Below are positions 38,811 to 47,956 of a stretch of 64,000 nt of DNA, in pieces (positions within the stretch are counted from its first letter, which is position 1; each line of letters opens with the position of its first letter). This stretch comes from Salinisphaera sp963835375. Lineage in GTDB: Bacteria > Pseudomonadota > Gammaproteobacteria > Nevskiales > Salinisphaeraceae. Location of the stretch: contig CAWIGB010000016.1 of the NCBI GenBank assembly GCA_963835375.1, positions 84,254-148,253 on the forward strand. The letters are read 5' to 3'. Both the position numbers and the translations under genes were made by a program. The notes beneath the pieces are model-generated. The model had not been told where the DNA came from. It saw nothing but the letters and a program-made list of their open reading frames with translations, and made no database searches.

Positions 38811-39677
38811 ATGAGTCGAAGCCACGAAATCCAGCAGCAGATCCGGAATGTGCAGAGACTGCAGCGCGTGGTGCGATCGATGCAGCTTGTGGCCATGGCC
38901 AAACGCCGGCGCTGTACCGACAAGATGCTCGCCGGGCGTCCCTACGCCGCCGCGATCCGTCGGCTCGCTCGGCACATGGTCTCGGCACACAGCGAATTCC
39001 GGCACCCCTTGCTGACCAGTCGGACTGACGAACACGCGGGCTATCTTGTCGTCACCTCCGACCGCGGATTGTGTGGCGGCCTCAATCATCGCCTGCTCAT
39101 GCAGGTGAGCCGCGCGATGCATCAAAGAACGGAAACGGCCACCGAAATCCCTCTGGGGGTGTTCGGTAAACGCGGCCTCGCCTATTTCAATCGACGCGAC
39201 GGGCATGTTCTGGCGTCGGCACAGGGTCTGGCCGATGCGCCTGCGCCCGAAGCGCTGGCGGATACAGTCAAGGCCCTCGTCGATCATTACGCACAAGGCC
39301 GGATCGACCGCCTCTTCCTGGCATTCAACCGCTTCGAGAATGTTCTGCATCAGAAGCCAATGATCGTGCAGTTGCTGCCCGTATTGCCGTTGGAAAGCCA
39401 AGGCGCGCCGCACACCTGGGACTATATCTACGAGCCCGAATCGGTCGATCTGATCGACGACGTCCTGCGTCGCTACATCCACTACCAGATCTATCAGGCC
39501 GTGCTCGAGAACCGGGCCAGTGAAATGACCGCGCGGGCAGCAGCCATGCAGCAGGCCGCCGAGAACGCGGCCGACAAGATCAAGAAGCTCACCCAGACCC
39601 GCCATAAACTCAGACAGGCCGCGATCACCCAGGAGATCGAGGAAATCATGGCGGGGAGTGAGGCGATCGTCGGTTGA
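38811..39677 (+). CDS. orphan F1-ATPase gamma subunit homologue
   Basis: 288 residues from ATG 38811, the start that aligns with other gamma subunits (SHEIQQQIRNVQRLQRVVRS, then MQLVAMAKRRR). An in-frame TTG at 38757 would add 18 residues but lies at the predicted RNA start. Canonical features are VVTSDRGLCGGLN, WDYIYEPE and the C-terminal RQAAITQEIEEI. In the preceding C-terminal helix the usual acidic patch (DxIDDL...YNKARQ) is replaced by DKIKKLTQTRHKLRQ, a charge reversal. No other ATP synthase gene lies nearby; in bacteria this gene is normally inside atpIBEFHAGDC. It is the canonical proteobacterial type, not N-ATPase gamma. FNR-driven; role unknown, possibly an exchangeable or inhibitory rotor subunit. 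Confidence 0.88.
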   Translation: MSRSHEIQQQIRNVQRLQRVVRSMQLVAMAKRRRCTDKMLAGRPYAAAIRRLARHMVSAHSEFRHPLLTSRTDEHAGYLVVTSDRGLCGGLNHRLLMQVSRAMHQRTETATEIPLGVFGKRGLAYFNRRDGHVLASAQGLADAPAPEALADTVKALVDHYAQGRIDRLFLAFNRFENVLHQKPMIVQLLPVLPLESQGAPHTWDYIYEPESVDLIDDVLRRYIHYQIYQAVLENRASEMTARAAAMQQAAENAADKIKKLTQTRHKLRQAAITQEIEEIMAGSEAIVG

Positions 39678-40170
39678 TCCTGCCGCGCCGGCTATTGCCT
39701 GCGCCTGGCAGAGCACTTCGCATAACGCACCGAATGATGCTCGATACCGGTGCAGGTACGGACTGCGCCTGCCCGAAGCTGCGGCCGGACTACAAACCGC
39801 AGCAGGCGGTCCGAAACCATTGCCGCATGGCACGAACGACATGGCAAGACGAAATGATCCGGCGGCCAACGTTCGGCAAAGCGCGATTGACGCGAGATGC
39901 CCACACCGCATCGACGGAGCCTGCTCCGAAAACATCGACCGCGATATCGGCATCGTGGGCGTCACGGCCGCGATACCGAACGCTCCGACCGAGCGGCTCG
40001 TGTTCAAGACTGCAGTCGCTACAAGACTCAGCGAAAACGAACATGAACCTGAGTGCTCTCTCCAGTACTCCACACTGAAAACCCGACAGGTCATTGTCAT
40101 TAACCCCGCGGCTCCGATGCACACGCACACCTGATACCGACATCGGCTCGCGCGTATTAAAAACGGACGA
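39678..40170. other. intergenic region without a supportable gene
   Basis: Nothing with family resemblance was seen on either strand. Short open frames exist but have the random Arg/Ala/Pro-rich look of GC-rich non-coding frames. No clear terminator after the gamma-subunit gene. Confidence 0.4.
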
Positions 40171-41424
40171 TCAACCAGATACGCGCGCATGACCAGGGCG
40201 GGTTTCGGGCCAAAGAATTCTCACCCCGGAGGCGCACAGCGCAGCAAGTACGAGAAAATCCATCACCTTCACAAAGAAAAAGTAGCGCGGGAAATATGCG
40301 GGGAACAGCATGAAATGTGCGATAAGAAACACAACACCAATCAAATACGTGTTTGATAGACGCAGAAACGATTCGTTTATCTTCCGAAGCACAAGAGCCG
40401 CGATCGAGCCGATTACGTAGATATAAAAAATCGGCAGCGTGATGAATTCAGCGGTCGCTCGCAGATAAAGCCTGACGTAATCGCCCGGATTCGGAGAAAT
40501 GGCCATATCCGCCGGGTACGGCGTTAAATGAAAGAATGTGAAGTTCAGGATCGTCAGATAGCCATAATTCCCATGTGAAATGTCAATCCATTCCAGAACG
40601 GCCACGGACGCTGCCGCCGACGCCAGCGGCAACACAATCTTGCGGTTTACGATGCCGACGTAACAGGCGACGATTATCGACAGCAGGACAAAATCTGTTC
40701 TGATGAACGGCAGTGCGACGACGAAGGCAAGCCCCCATAAATGCCGGTTTTGTATCAGCAGATATAGCACGGCCAAGCTGGCGGCTGCGGCTACTACGTC
40801 CGGAGTATTCAGCTGAACGAGGGGCAACAACCCTGCTGTTATCGACACCGGGATGCAAAGCGTAGCCGGCAATCCCGTCGCCGCCAGAATCGCAAGAATC
40901 ATCAGCACGCAGAGCCCGCCGTAAAATATGGCGGTATACCTGAGCGCCCCGGTATGCGTTGTTCCGAGCGAAACGAATAATCGCGCCGTCTCTATATAAG
41001 CAATGCGGATGCTGTAGAAAGGGAGCTGTTGATGCAGAGCCTCGGCGTCGCGGTACACCTCGGTCTGATAGTCATTCGTACCGATGATCTTTTGATATGA
41101 GTGAGCGTCCACCGACTTCTTGATATCCGCATAAGTCTCATCACGAAGGTCATCGCCACGATGGCCCTCCGCCGCGTACATCGATGCGACGTAACCGACG
41201 GTATCCCAGTTGTCCGAAGCATGCGAAACGCCCGCCGCGGCCACGATCAAAACCAGAATCACGCCGCACAAGGCATGAGCACCCGGCCCGGACGAACAAA
41301 GGATGCGGCCCAACGCTGCTGTAGACGGAAACGCGCTAAACCAGCGAACATCCAATCTCCCGCTCTGCTTGTCGCTCCGCACACGCGGCCCGCCACGGTT
41401 GGCAGCGAATTCGCGCTGACGCAC
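40171..41424 (-). CDS. multi-spanning membrane protein, possibly a GT-C type glycosyltransferase
   Basis: Not identified to a family. About 417 residues; the start could be internal. After a first hydrophobic segment (CGVILVLIVAAAGVSHA) comes an extracytoplasmic-looking loop with SDNWDTVGYVASMYAAEG and then eight to ten hydrophobic helices. An acidic first loop followed by many helices is the layout of GT-C and GT87-like enzymes using polyprenyl-linked sugars, but no catalytic signature is certain. The gene is visibly richer in A and T than its neighbours, uses more AT-ending codons and is flanked by about 500-bp gaps on both sides, suggesting acquisition. Confidence 0.6.
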   Translation of the reverse strand: MRQREFAANRGGPRVRSDKQSGRLDVRWFSAFPSTAALGRILCSSGPGAHALCGVILVLIVAAAGVSHASDNWDTVGYVASMYAAEGHRGDDLRDETYADIKKSVDAHSYQKIIGTNDYQTEVYRDAEALHQQLPFYSIRIAYIETARLFVSLGTTHTGALRYTAIFYGGLCVLMILAILAATGLPATLCIPVSITAGLLPLVQLNTPDVVAAAASLAVLYLLIQNRHLWGLAFVVALPFIRTDFVLLSIIVACYVGIVNRKIVLPLASAAASVAVLEWIDISHGNYGYLTILNFTFFHLTPYPADMAISPNPGDYVRLYLRATAEFITLPIFYIYVIGSIAALVLRKINESFLRLSNTYLIGVVFLIAHFMLFPAYFPRYFFFVKVMDFLVLAALCASGVRILWPETRPGHARVSG

Positions 41425-41928
41425 CCACCCCGTCCCCGTGCCGCGATGATTGCCTACTTGCGAGTGCGATAGCGGCCTAACCGGCCTTGACGATTTACAG
41501 TTCTAGCGCGGCACGCACCCACGCTACTGCTATTCGGCCCATTCGACCAGATTACCGGGATCCAATCGGGAACATTCCTACTCAACCGGGTTATCCACCG
41601 TTATTCGCTTCATAACCCATCTCCTTGTGCCAGCGCATTACTACACTGCGTTCCTCAGCGTGCCCGGATCGAGGCACAATTCCCTTAAGCACGCTAGCTT
41701 ACCCGGACCACCGGCGCCCGGGAAGCATTGACGCCATTAGTGGCGACGCAATCTCAGGAAAGTAGAGCAAGCTGTTCCACTAATATGATGCGCCCGTGAC
41801 CTAGCGCAGCCAATAAGGAGCGCAACCCGGCGCCGACGGGAAGCCATAACGCGCCGAACTCGATAGCCCAGACGCCTGACTATCGCAGCGTGCGAAAGCG
41901 CGCCAGAACCCGGACACCAGCCGGACAC
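41425..41928. other. intergenic region between the membrane protein and the tRNA terminator
   Basis: No gene supported. A small perfect hairpin (CGCCA at 41732-41736, TGGCG at 41741-41745) is the only structure noted. The stretch may hold the promoter of the membrane protein gene, but no clear elements were found. Confidence 0.4.
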
Positions 41929-41957
41929 AAAAAAACCGGCGACGGGCCGGCTTCTTT
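41929..41957 (-). terminator. intrinsic terminator downstream of tRNA-Lys
   Basis: On the minus strand the stem CCGGC-CCGTC-GCCGG, extendable by A-T and G-T pairs, is followed by seven T residues (41929-41935). It lies 15 bp past the tRNA 3' end. Confidence 0.8.
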
Positions 41958-41972
41958 AAGTCATTGATTTAA

Positions 41973-42048
41973 TGGTGGGCCGTGCTGGATTCGAACCAGC
42001 GACCAATTGATTAAAAGTCAACTGCTCTACCAACTGAGCTAACGGCCC
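41973..42048 (-). tRNA. tRNA-Lys (anticodon UUU)
   Basis: 76 nt with encoded CCA. The acceptor stem GGGCCGT pairs with ACGGCCC; the D-arm contains TAGCTCAGTTGGTAGAGC; the anticodon loop CTTTTAA gives UUU; the T-arm is CTGGTTCGAATCCAG. The 5' end overlaps the end of the queC frame by 10 nt. Confidence 0.97.
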
Positions 42049-42803
42049 CACGCGGAGCGCGAATGATACCGGAAAATACCGGTTTTGCCACCCCTGCGGA
42101 TCAGGCGTTGCGGCGCGCCCGGTTGGTAACGGGTGGGATCGGCCACGCCAGCGGCCTCGAACCCGGCACGGCGCAGACGGCAGGCATCGCAGACGCCACA
42201 CGCACGGGCCTCGTCGTCGGCCTGGTAACAGGTTACGGTCCGGCTGTAATCCACGCCGAGCGCATGGCCGCGCCGGATGATGTCGGCTTTCGTCCGCTGC
42301 ATCAACGGCGTTCGCACGGCAATCGGATGGCCTTCGACACCGACCTTGGTCGCAAGCGCCGCCATGCGCTCGAAAGCTTCGATGAATTCCGGCCGACAGT
42401 CCGGATAACCGGAATAGTCGACAGCATTCACGCCAATATAGATCGCCTCGGCGTTCAGAACCTCCGCCCAACCCAGCGCGATGGAGAGGAACAGCGTGTT
42501 GCGGGCCGGAACGTAAGTCGACGGAATGCCGTCGGTCGGGGCCTCGGGCACATCGATGCTGGCGTCGGTCAGCGCCGAGCCGCCCATGCCGTCGAAGTCG
42601 ATGGTCACGATCTTGTGCTCGGCGACGCCGGCTGCATCGGCGATCCGTTTCGCTGCGCCGAGCTCGGCGGTATGACGCTGACCATAGTCGAAGCTCAGCG
42701 CGTAGCAGCGATAACCGGCAGCGGCCGCTTCGGCCAGGCACGTCGTGGAATCAAGACCGCCGGACAATAGAACAACGGCCGATGGCTGGTCGGACAAGGA
42801 CAT
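42039..42803 (-). CDS. queC: 7-cyano-7-deazaguanine synthase (preQ0 synthase)
   Basis: 254 residues. QueC converts 7-carboxy-7-deazaguanine to preQ0 using ATP and ammonia in queuosine biosynthesis. PP-loop VLLSGGLDSTT at the N terminus, YVPARNTLFLSIAL, and the C-terminal zinc site CYQADDEARACGVCDACRLR with four cysteines. Most homologues end shortly after DPTRYQ; here the frame continues about 26 residues and its TAG lies inside the tRNA-Lys gene, so a late indel is possible. Next to queE, its pathway partner, 34 bp downstream. Confidence 0.92.
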   Translation of the reverse strand: MSLSDQPSAVVLLSGGLDSTTCLAEAAAAGYRCYALSFDYGQRHTAELGAAKRIADAAGVAEHKIVTIDFDGMGGSALTDASIDVPEAPTDGIPSTYVPARNTLFLSIALGWAEVLNAEAIYIGVNAVDYSGYPDCRPEFIEAFERMAALATKVGVEGHPIAVRTPLMQRTKADIIRRGHALGVDYSRTVTCYQADDEARACGVCDACRLRRAGFEAAGVADPTRYQPGAPQRLIRRGGKTGIFRYHSRSAWGR

Positions 42804-42837
42804 CGTTTTTCCTGGAGAACGGTGGGTAATCTACCGG

Positions 42838-43554
42838 TCAATGGCCCGGCGCATCGCCCCACAGCTGCTTGTGCAGTTGCAGCTGGAAACGCACCGGCAA
42901 GCGGTCGGCAACAATCCAATCGGCCAGCTCGCGCGCCGTGATCTCGCCGTGGCTCGGCGAGAACCAGATGATACATCCGGCCGGCGGCGTGATTTCCGCC
43001 AGACGCGCCCTGGACCACTCGTAATCCGAACGTGAGCAGATCACGAACTTGAGCTGATCATGGTCGGTGAGTGCATGGATATTGTCCCAGCGATTGCGCA
43101 GAGCTTCGCCCGAGTCCGGGGTCTTGATATCGACCACGCGCGAGGCACGTTCATCGATCGGGCGAATATCGAGCGCACCGGCGGTCTCCACGGACACGTC
43201 GTAGCCGGCGTCACACAGACGCCGAACGAGAGGCGCAACATTCGGCTGAGCCAACGGTTCGCCGCCGGTCACGCAGACATCGTGAGCACCGAACGCACCG
43301 ACGCGGGCGACGATGTCGTCCAGCCGGGTCCACTCGCCGCCGTGGAAGGCATAGGCCGTATCGCAGTAGTGACAGCGCAACGGGCAGCCGGTCAGGCGCA
43401 CGAAGGTGCACACACGCCCGGCCGCCTTGGCTTCGCCCTGCAGCGAGCAGAATATTTCGGTGATGCGCAGCGCATCCTCGCGTTGCGTCCATCGGCTGCG
43501 GCGCACGCCGTCGCGGCGGACCTCGTCGGATCGGACGTCGAGTACGTCTGGCAT
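42838..43554 (-). CDS. queE: 7-carboxy-7-deazaguanine synthase (radical SAM)
   Basis: 238 residues. Radical-SAM enzyme making 7-carboxy-7-deazaguanine from 6-carboxytetrahydropterin. The cluster motif is CPLRCHYCDTAYAF (CX3CX2C), followed by CVTGGEPLAQP. The stretch before RITEIFCSLQGE is longer than in most homologues (about 28 residues), so the true start may be internal. Lies 14 bp after cpoB and before queC. Confidence 0.92.
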   Translation of the reverse strand: MPDVLDVRSDEVRRDGVRRSRWTQREDALRITEIFCSLQGEAKAAGRVCTFVRLTGCPLRCHYCDTAYAFHGGEWTRLDDIVARVGAFGAHDVCVTGGEPLAQPNVAPLVRRLCDAGYDVSVETAGALDIRPIDERASRVVDIKTPDSGEALRNRWDNIHALTDHDQLKFVICSRSDYEWSRARLAEITPPAGCIIWFSPSHGEITARELADWIVADRLPVRFQLQLHKQLWGDAPGH

Positions 43555-43568
43555 GGGTTCTATATCCG

Positions 43569-44351
43569 TCAGCCGCTGCCAAGCGACTGTAGCTTCTTCT
43601 TGGCCAGATCGGCGGAATTGCTGTTCGGGTACTGATCGACCACACGTTGCAACGTGGATTTGGCATTGTCCGTGTGATTCTGCGCCGCTTCGATCAGACC
43701 TATCTTGTACAGCGCCGATGGAACCTTGGACGAATTACTGAACCGATTCACCACCGTCTCGAAGGCCTTTTCCGAGTTGTCGAGCTGCTGTTGCACGTAA
43801 TAGGTCTCACCAAGCCAGTACCAGGCATTGTCGGTGAGGCTGGTCTGAGGGTGCTGGGCGACGAATTGCTTGAACGCAGCGATCGCTGCATCGTACTGCC
43901 CGCTCTTGAGCTTGTTGAAGCCATCCATGTAAGCCGCCTGCGTGGCGGAGTCGACATCCGACGCATTACTGCCATCGTCATTGCCGGTGGCTGCCTGACC
44001 ATCGCCGCCAGTACCGCCCTTACCGCCGCCAGCATTCGCAGCGCCGCCGTTCTCCAGCTTGCTCAGCCGCTTGTCGAGGTTCTGATACAGGTCGCGCTGG
44101 CCTTTCTCGTTCTGCTTGAGCTTGTACTGCAGCGTATCGACCTGGCCATTGAGCTCTCGTACCTGCTGCTGGAGCTGCTGAATCTGCTGATACAGCGCGA
44201 ACAGATTCGGACCATTGTTGTTCTGAGCCAACCGCAACGGCTGATGTCCGGCATGGCCGGAATCCGCCATGGCGGGATGGGCTGCAAGCCCGGTCGCGCC
44301 GAGCGCGACCGTGGCTGCCAGTGTGGTGGTGATCAACGCGTTACGCATCAT
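43569..44351 (-). CDS. cpoB: Tol-Pal system coordinator CpoB (YbgF)
   Basis: 260-residue periplasmic protein: signal peptide (ALGATGLAAHPAMA), coiled coil rich in Gln (LYQQIQQLQQQVRELNGQVD), a Gly/Asn/Asp-rich linker and a C-terminal TPR domain (YMDGFNKLKSGQYDAAIAAF and two further repeats). CpoB links the Tol machine to peptidoglycan synthesis at the division site. Immediately after pal (13 bp). Confidence 0.93.
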   Translation of the reverse strand: MMRNALITTTLAATVALGATGLAAHPAMADSGHAGHQPLRLAQNNNGPNLFALYQQIQQLQQQVRELNGQVDTLQYKLKQNEKGQRDLYQNLDKRLSKLENGGAANAGGGKGGTGGDGQAATGNDDGSNASDVDSATQAAYMDGFNKLKSGQYDAAIAAFKQFVAQHPQTSLTDNAWYWLGETYYVQQQLDNSEKAFETVVNRFSNSSKVPSALYKIGLIEAAQNHTDNAKSTLQRVVDQYPNSNSADLAKKKLQSLGSG

Positions 44352-44364
44352 CGGCCCCTAGCGG

Positions 44365-44949
44365 CTATTGATTCGTGTAGATGAAGTCCACGCGACGATT
44401 CTTGGCATAGGCCGCTTCAGTATGGCCGAGTACGGCCGGCCGCTCTTCGCCGTAGGAAATCGTGGTGATCTGACTCGCATTGGCGCCGGAAAGTACCAGG
44501 GCCTGCTTGACCGATTCGGCACGACGCTCGCCGAGGGCGACGTTGTATTCACGCGTGCCGCGCTCGTCGGTATTGCCTTCCAGGCGCAGATGCACATTGT
44601 GGTGGTTGGCCAGATACTGCGCATGAGCCTGGATGGCCTTCGAGTACTTCGACGGGATCGAGCTGCTGTCGAGCGAGAAATAGATGGTCCGGGTCGACAA
44701 CGGGTTGTTGGGGTCCGTGAACAGGTGACGATCGCCTTGCGGAATGCCCTCCAGACCACGTACGTCGATGTCACGGCTCTGGCCCATGCCCGAGGCCTGA
44801 CCGTTGCCGCCCTGCATGCCAGCTTCCGGCGTGCTGCCATTGCCACGAATGTTCTTGTTACCACCGCAGGCCGTGACTGCAATCGCGGCTGCGAGCAGCA
44901 CCATGACCAGCATCAGCCGGCGGGCGAATTGGAAATCGAAGTGACGCAT
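44365..44949 (-). CDS. pal: peptidoglycan-associated lipoprotein
   Basis: 194 residues. Lipoprotein signal with lipobox VTAC, a Gly/Gln/Asn-rich linker and an OmpA-like domain with LRLEGNTDERGTREYNVALG, the peptidoglycan-binding motif. Start ATG 44949 with AAGGAG. Outer-membrane anchor of the Tol-Pal complex. Confidence 0.95.
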   Translation of the reverse strand: MRHFDFQFARRLMLVMVLLAAAIAVTACGGNKNIRGNGSTPEAGMQGGNGQASGMGQSRDIDVRGLEGIPQGDRHLFTDPNNPLSTRTIYFSLDSSSIPSKYSKAIQAHAQYLANHHNVHLRLEGNTDERGTREYNVALGERRAESVKQALVLSGANASQITTISYGEERPAVLGHTEAAYAKNRRVDFIYTNQ

Positions 44950-45025
44950 TGCTCGAACGCTCCTTGCTTTGTTGTCCATCAACGACCGGCCGACAGGATG
45001 GCGACCGGCGTATTCATCCGTTAAA

Positions 45026-46342
45026 TCAGTATCCCAGCGGGCCCCAGGCCGGCTCGCGCACTTCCCCGGCCTGGGAAAGCGTGGATTTCGCGCTGCCGTC
45101 CACCGAGACCGTGGCGAGTGAATTGCTGCCACCCTGGGTCGCATAGAGAATGGCCTGGCCGTTCGGCGCAAAAGCCGGACTGTCGTCCAGCGGACCGTCG
45201 CTCACGATACGGACATTGTTGTTCGCCAGGTTCATGACCGCAATCCGAAAACCGTTGCCGCTCTTCTGCACCATCGCCAGCGACTTGCCGTCTGGCGAGA
45301 AATCCGGACGCTGGTTGCTCTGGCCGTCGTACGTCAGGCGCTGAACCTGACCGCCTTGGCTGCTCATCTCGTAGATCTGCGGCTGGCCGCCGCGGTCCGA
45401 GGTGAAAGCGATGTGCTGACCGTTGGGCGACCAGGCCGCTTCGGTGTCGATGGCAGAGCTGTGCGTGAGCTGCTGCAGCTGACCGCTCGCCAGGTTGTAG
45501 ACGAAGATATCGCTGTCGCCGTTGGAGGACTTGGTCAACGCGATTCGCTTGCCGTCCGGCGACCATGCGGGCGCGCCATTGACACCGTGCCCCGAAGCAA
45601 TCGTGCGTACATTGCCGGTGGCCAGGTCTTGTACCCGCACGCTGCTCACGCCCTTGTAGACGTTGAACGCCACATAAGCCAGCTTGCTGCCGTCCGGCGA
45701 CCAGGCCGGCGACATGATCGGATCCTGCGACGAGTAGACCGTACTCGGGTGGCTGCCGTCGTAATCGGAGACCACCAGGCGGAACTGCCGCTTGTCCGCC
45801 GAACTACCGGTCACGGTCACATAAGCGATACGCGACAGGAAGTAGCCCTTCTTGCCGGTGAACCGCTGGTAGATCAGATTCGCGATCGTGTGTCCGGCCT
45901 GACGCAACTGATTGGAGCCCGCATTGAGCTGATAGCTCGCCACCGACTGGCCCTGGGCCACATCGAGCAGATTGAAGGTGATCTTGTAGCCGCCCTGGCC
46001 GTTCGGCGCGGCCGAGCCCACCACCAGGTTATCCACGTTCTGACTGCGCCAGTTGTTGTAGTTGACCTGATCCGGCGAACTCGGCTGGGCCAGCATGTTG
46101 CTGCGCGGGAACACCTTGAAAAGCCCGGTCGACGCCAGGTCATTGCTCGCGATCTTCGCGACATCGACCGGCAGCTGCTGGCCCTGACTCTGCCCGAACG
46201 GCGCAATCGCAATCGGAATAGCGCTATCCGAGCTCTTGGTGATATCCACCTGCAGCGCAGCCTGAGCCGGCGATACCGCCACGGCCATCAGGCACAGAGC
46301 TGCGAAGCCGACGACGAGCGAGTGAAGATTTCTATATTTCAT
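45026..46342 (-). CDS. tolB: Tol-Pal periplasmic protein TolB
   Basis: Intact 438-residue protein with a signal peptide ending SPAQA, N-terminal alpha/beta domain and a C-terminal six-bladed propeller with repeated SPDGK/WSPDG blocks (for example PAWSPDGKRIALTKSSNGD). Binds Pal and the TolA C terminus. Its start overlaps the tolA stop by 4 nt. Confidence 0.96.
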   Translation of the reverse strand: MKYRNLHSLVVGFAALCLMAVAVSPAQAALQVDITKSSDSAIPIAIAPFGQSQGQQLPVDVAKIASNDLASTGLFKVFPRSNMLAQPSSPDQVNYNNWRSQNVDNLVVGSAAPNGQGGYKITFNLLDVAQGQSVASYQLNAGSNQLRQAGHTIANLIYQRFTGKKGYFLSRIAYVTVTGSSADKRQFRLVVSDYDGSHPSTVYSSQDPIMSPAWSPDGSKLAYVAFNVYKGVSSVRVQDLATGNVRTIASGHGVNGAPAWSPDGKRIALTKSSNGDSDIFVYNLASGQLQQLTHSSAIDTEAAWSPNGQHIAFTSDRGGQPQIYEMSSQGGQVQRLTYDGQSNQRPDFSPDGKSLAMVQKSGNGFRIAVMNLANNNVRIVSDGPLDDSPAFAPNGQAILYATQGGSNSLATVSVDGSAKSTLSQAGEVREPAWGPLGY

Positions 46343-47483
46343 TGGTCCGGCCTGAAGGTGAACTCGATTTCTGGCTGAAACAGATTGTCCGACGACGGCG
46401 TTGGCAGCGGATCGGATTTGTAGATGGCCTGTTTGACCGATCGATCGACCACCGTGCTGCCGCAGGAGCCGAGCAGCTGGACATTGGTGATCTGGCCGCC
46501 CGGCAACTGTTTGACTTTGACCTTGCAGGAGATATTAGAGGTGCCGGGCGGACGAATCCAGTTGCCTTCCACTTTATCCTTGATCGCTGCGACATAGCGC
46601 GCCATCGCCTTCTGGTTGGCGGCATTCTGACGGCCGGCCGATTCCTGGGCCAGAGCCTTCTGAAGATCCGATTTCGCGGCGGCTTCACGCGCTTTCTTCT
46701 CGGCCGCGGCTTTCTTCGCCGCTTCCTCAGCGGCTTTCTTCTTGGCCGCTTCTTCGGCCTTCTTCTTGGCCTCCGCTTCTTGACGCGCTTTTTCAGCAGC
46801 GGCCTTCTTCTTGGCTTCAGCTTCTTTTCTGGCCTTCTCTTCGGCCGCCTTCTGCTTCGCCTTCTCGGCGGCTTCCCGCTGCGCTTTTTCCTGCGCGGCC
46901 TTCTTGGCCGCGGCCTCTTTCTGCGGCTTTTTCCTCGGGCGGCCTTCTGCTCGGCGGCCTTTTGAGCTTTTTCCTGCGCCGCCTTCTGCTGGACCTCCTG
47001 CTGCGCCTTGGCCGCGGCAGCCTTCTCGGCCGCTTCCTTTTGCGCTTTCTGCTGGGCTGCTTTTGCAGCCGCCTGCCGCTGGGCCTTTTGCTTCGCGGCC
47101 TTTTCAGCAGCCTCTTGTTCAGCTTTTTGCTGAGCCTCTTTTTGCGCCTTCTGCTGCGCCGCCTTTTCTGCGGCCTGCTGCTGAGCTTTCTGCTTGGCCG
47201 CTGCCGCTTTGGCCTCCTGGTCCGGTTTCTTCTCGGCCTTGGGCTCGGGCTTCGGCTGAGGCTTGGCCTGTTTTTCAGTGGGCGGGCTCGGCGGTTGTGC
47301 CGGCTGATCACTGGTGCTTACGACCGAAGCCTCCACGATCGATTGGCCGTGGTTGCCTTTGGAGGCCGAGTTATGGAGGAACTGGATTCCGAAGATCAGA
47401 AATGCAGCAACGAGCGCATGCAGCGCGACGGCCAGCAGAACCGCACGCCAGTTCTCAGCGATCTTCTCCAACAACGCCCGCAC
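46339..47483 (-). CDS. tolA: Tol energy-transducing protein TolA
   Basis: About 380 residues: one N-terminal membrane helix (AVLLAVALHALVAAFLIF), a Pro-rich stretch, a very long Lys/Ala/Gln/Glu-rich helix (about residues 75-290) and the C-terminal globular domain starting ARYVAAIKDKVEGNWIRPPG with GSCGSTVVDRSV. Frame breaks near 46935 in the low-complexity helix, where the plus strand shows runs of similar codons. Carries force from TolQR to TolB and Pal. Confidence 0.93.
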
Positions 47484-47927
<444 letters not shown>

Positions 47928-47956
47928 GAGCGATGTTCCTTCGCGAGCCGCAGAGC

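Noticed and set aside
38811..39677. Orphan gamma gene as the remnant of an N-ATPase operon
   Set aside because: The protein follows canonical proteobacterial gamma, not N-ATPase gamma, and no other ATPase subunit is recognisable on either side.
39790..40143. Minus-strand open frame of 117 codons after the gamma-subunit gene
   Set aside because: No ribosome site, no motif, and random-looking composition.
41732..41745. Small hairpin CGCCA-TTAG-TGGCG
   Set aside because: Too short, no T-run and no adjacent gene end; probably chance.
46610..47260. Repeat-like low-complexity DNA
   Set aside because: It is the Lys/Ala/Gln/Glu-rich helical domain of TolA, not a repeat array or CRISPR.
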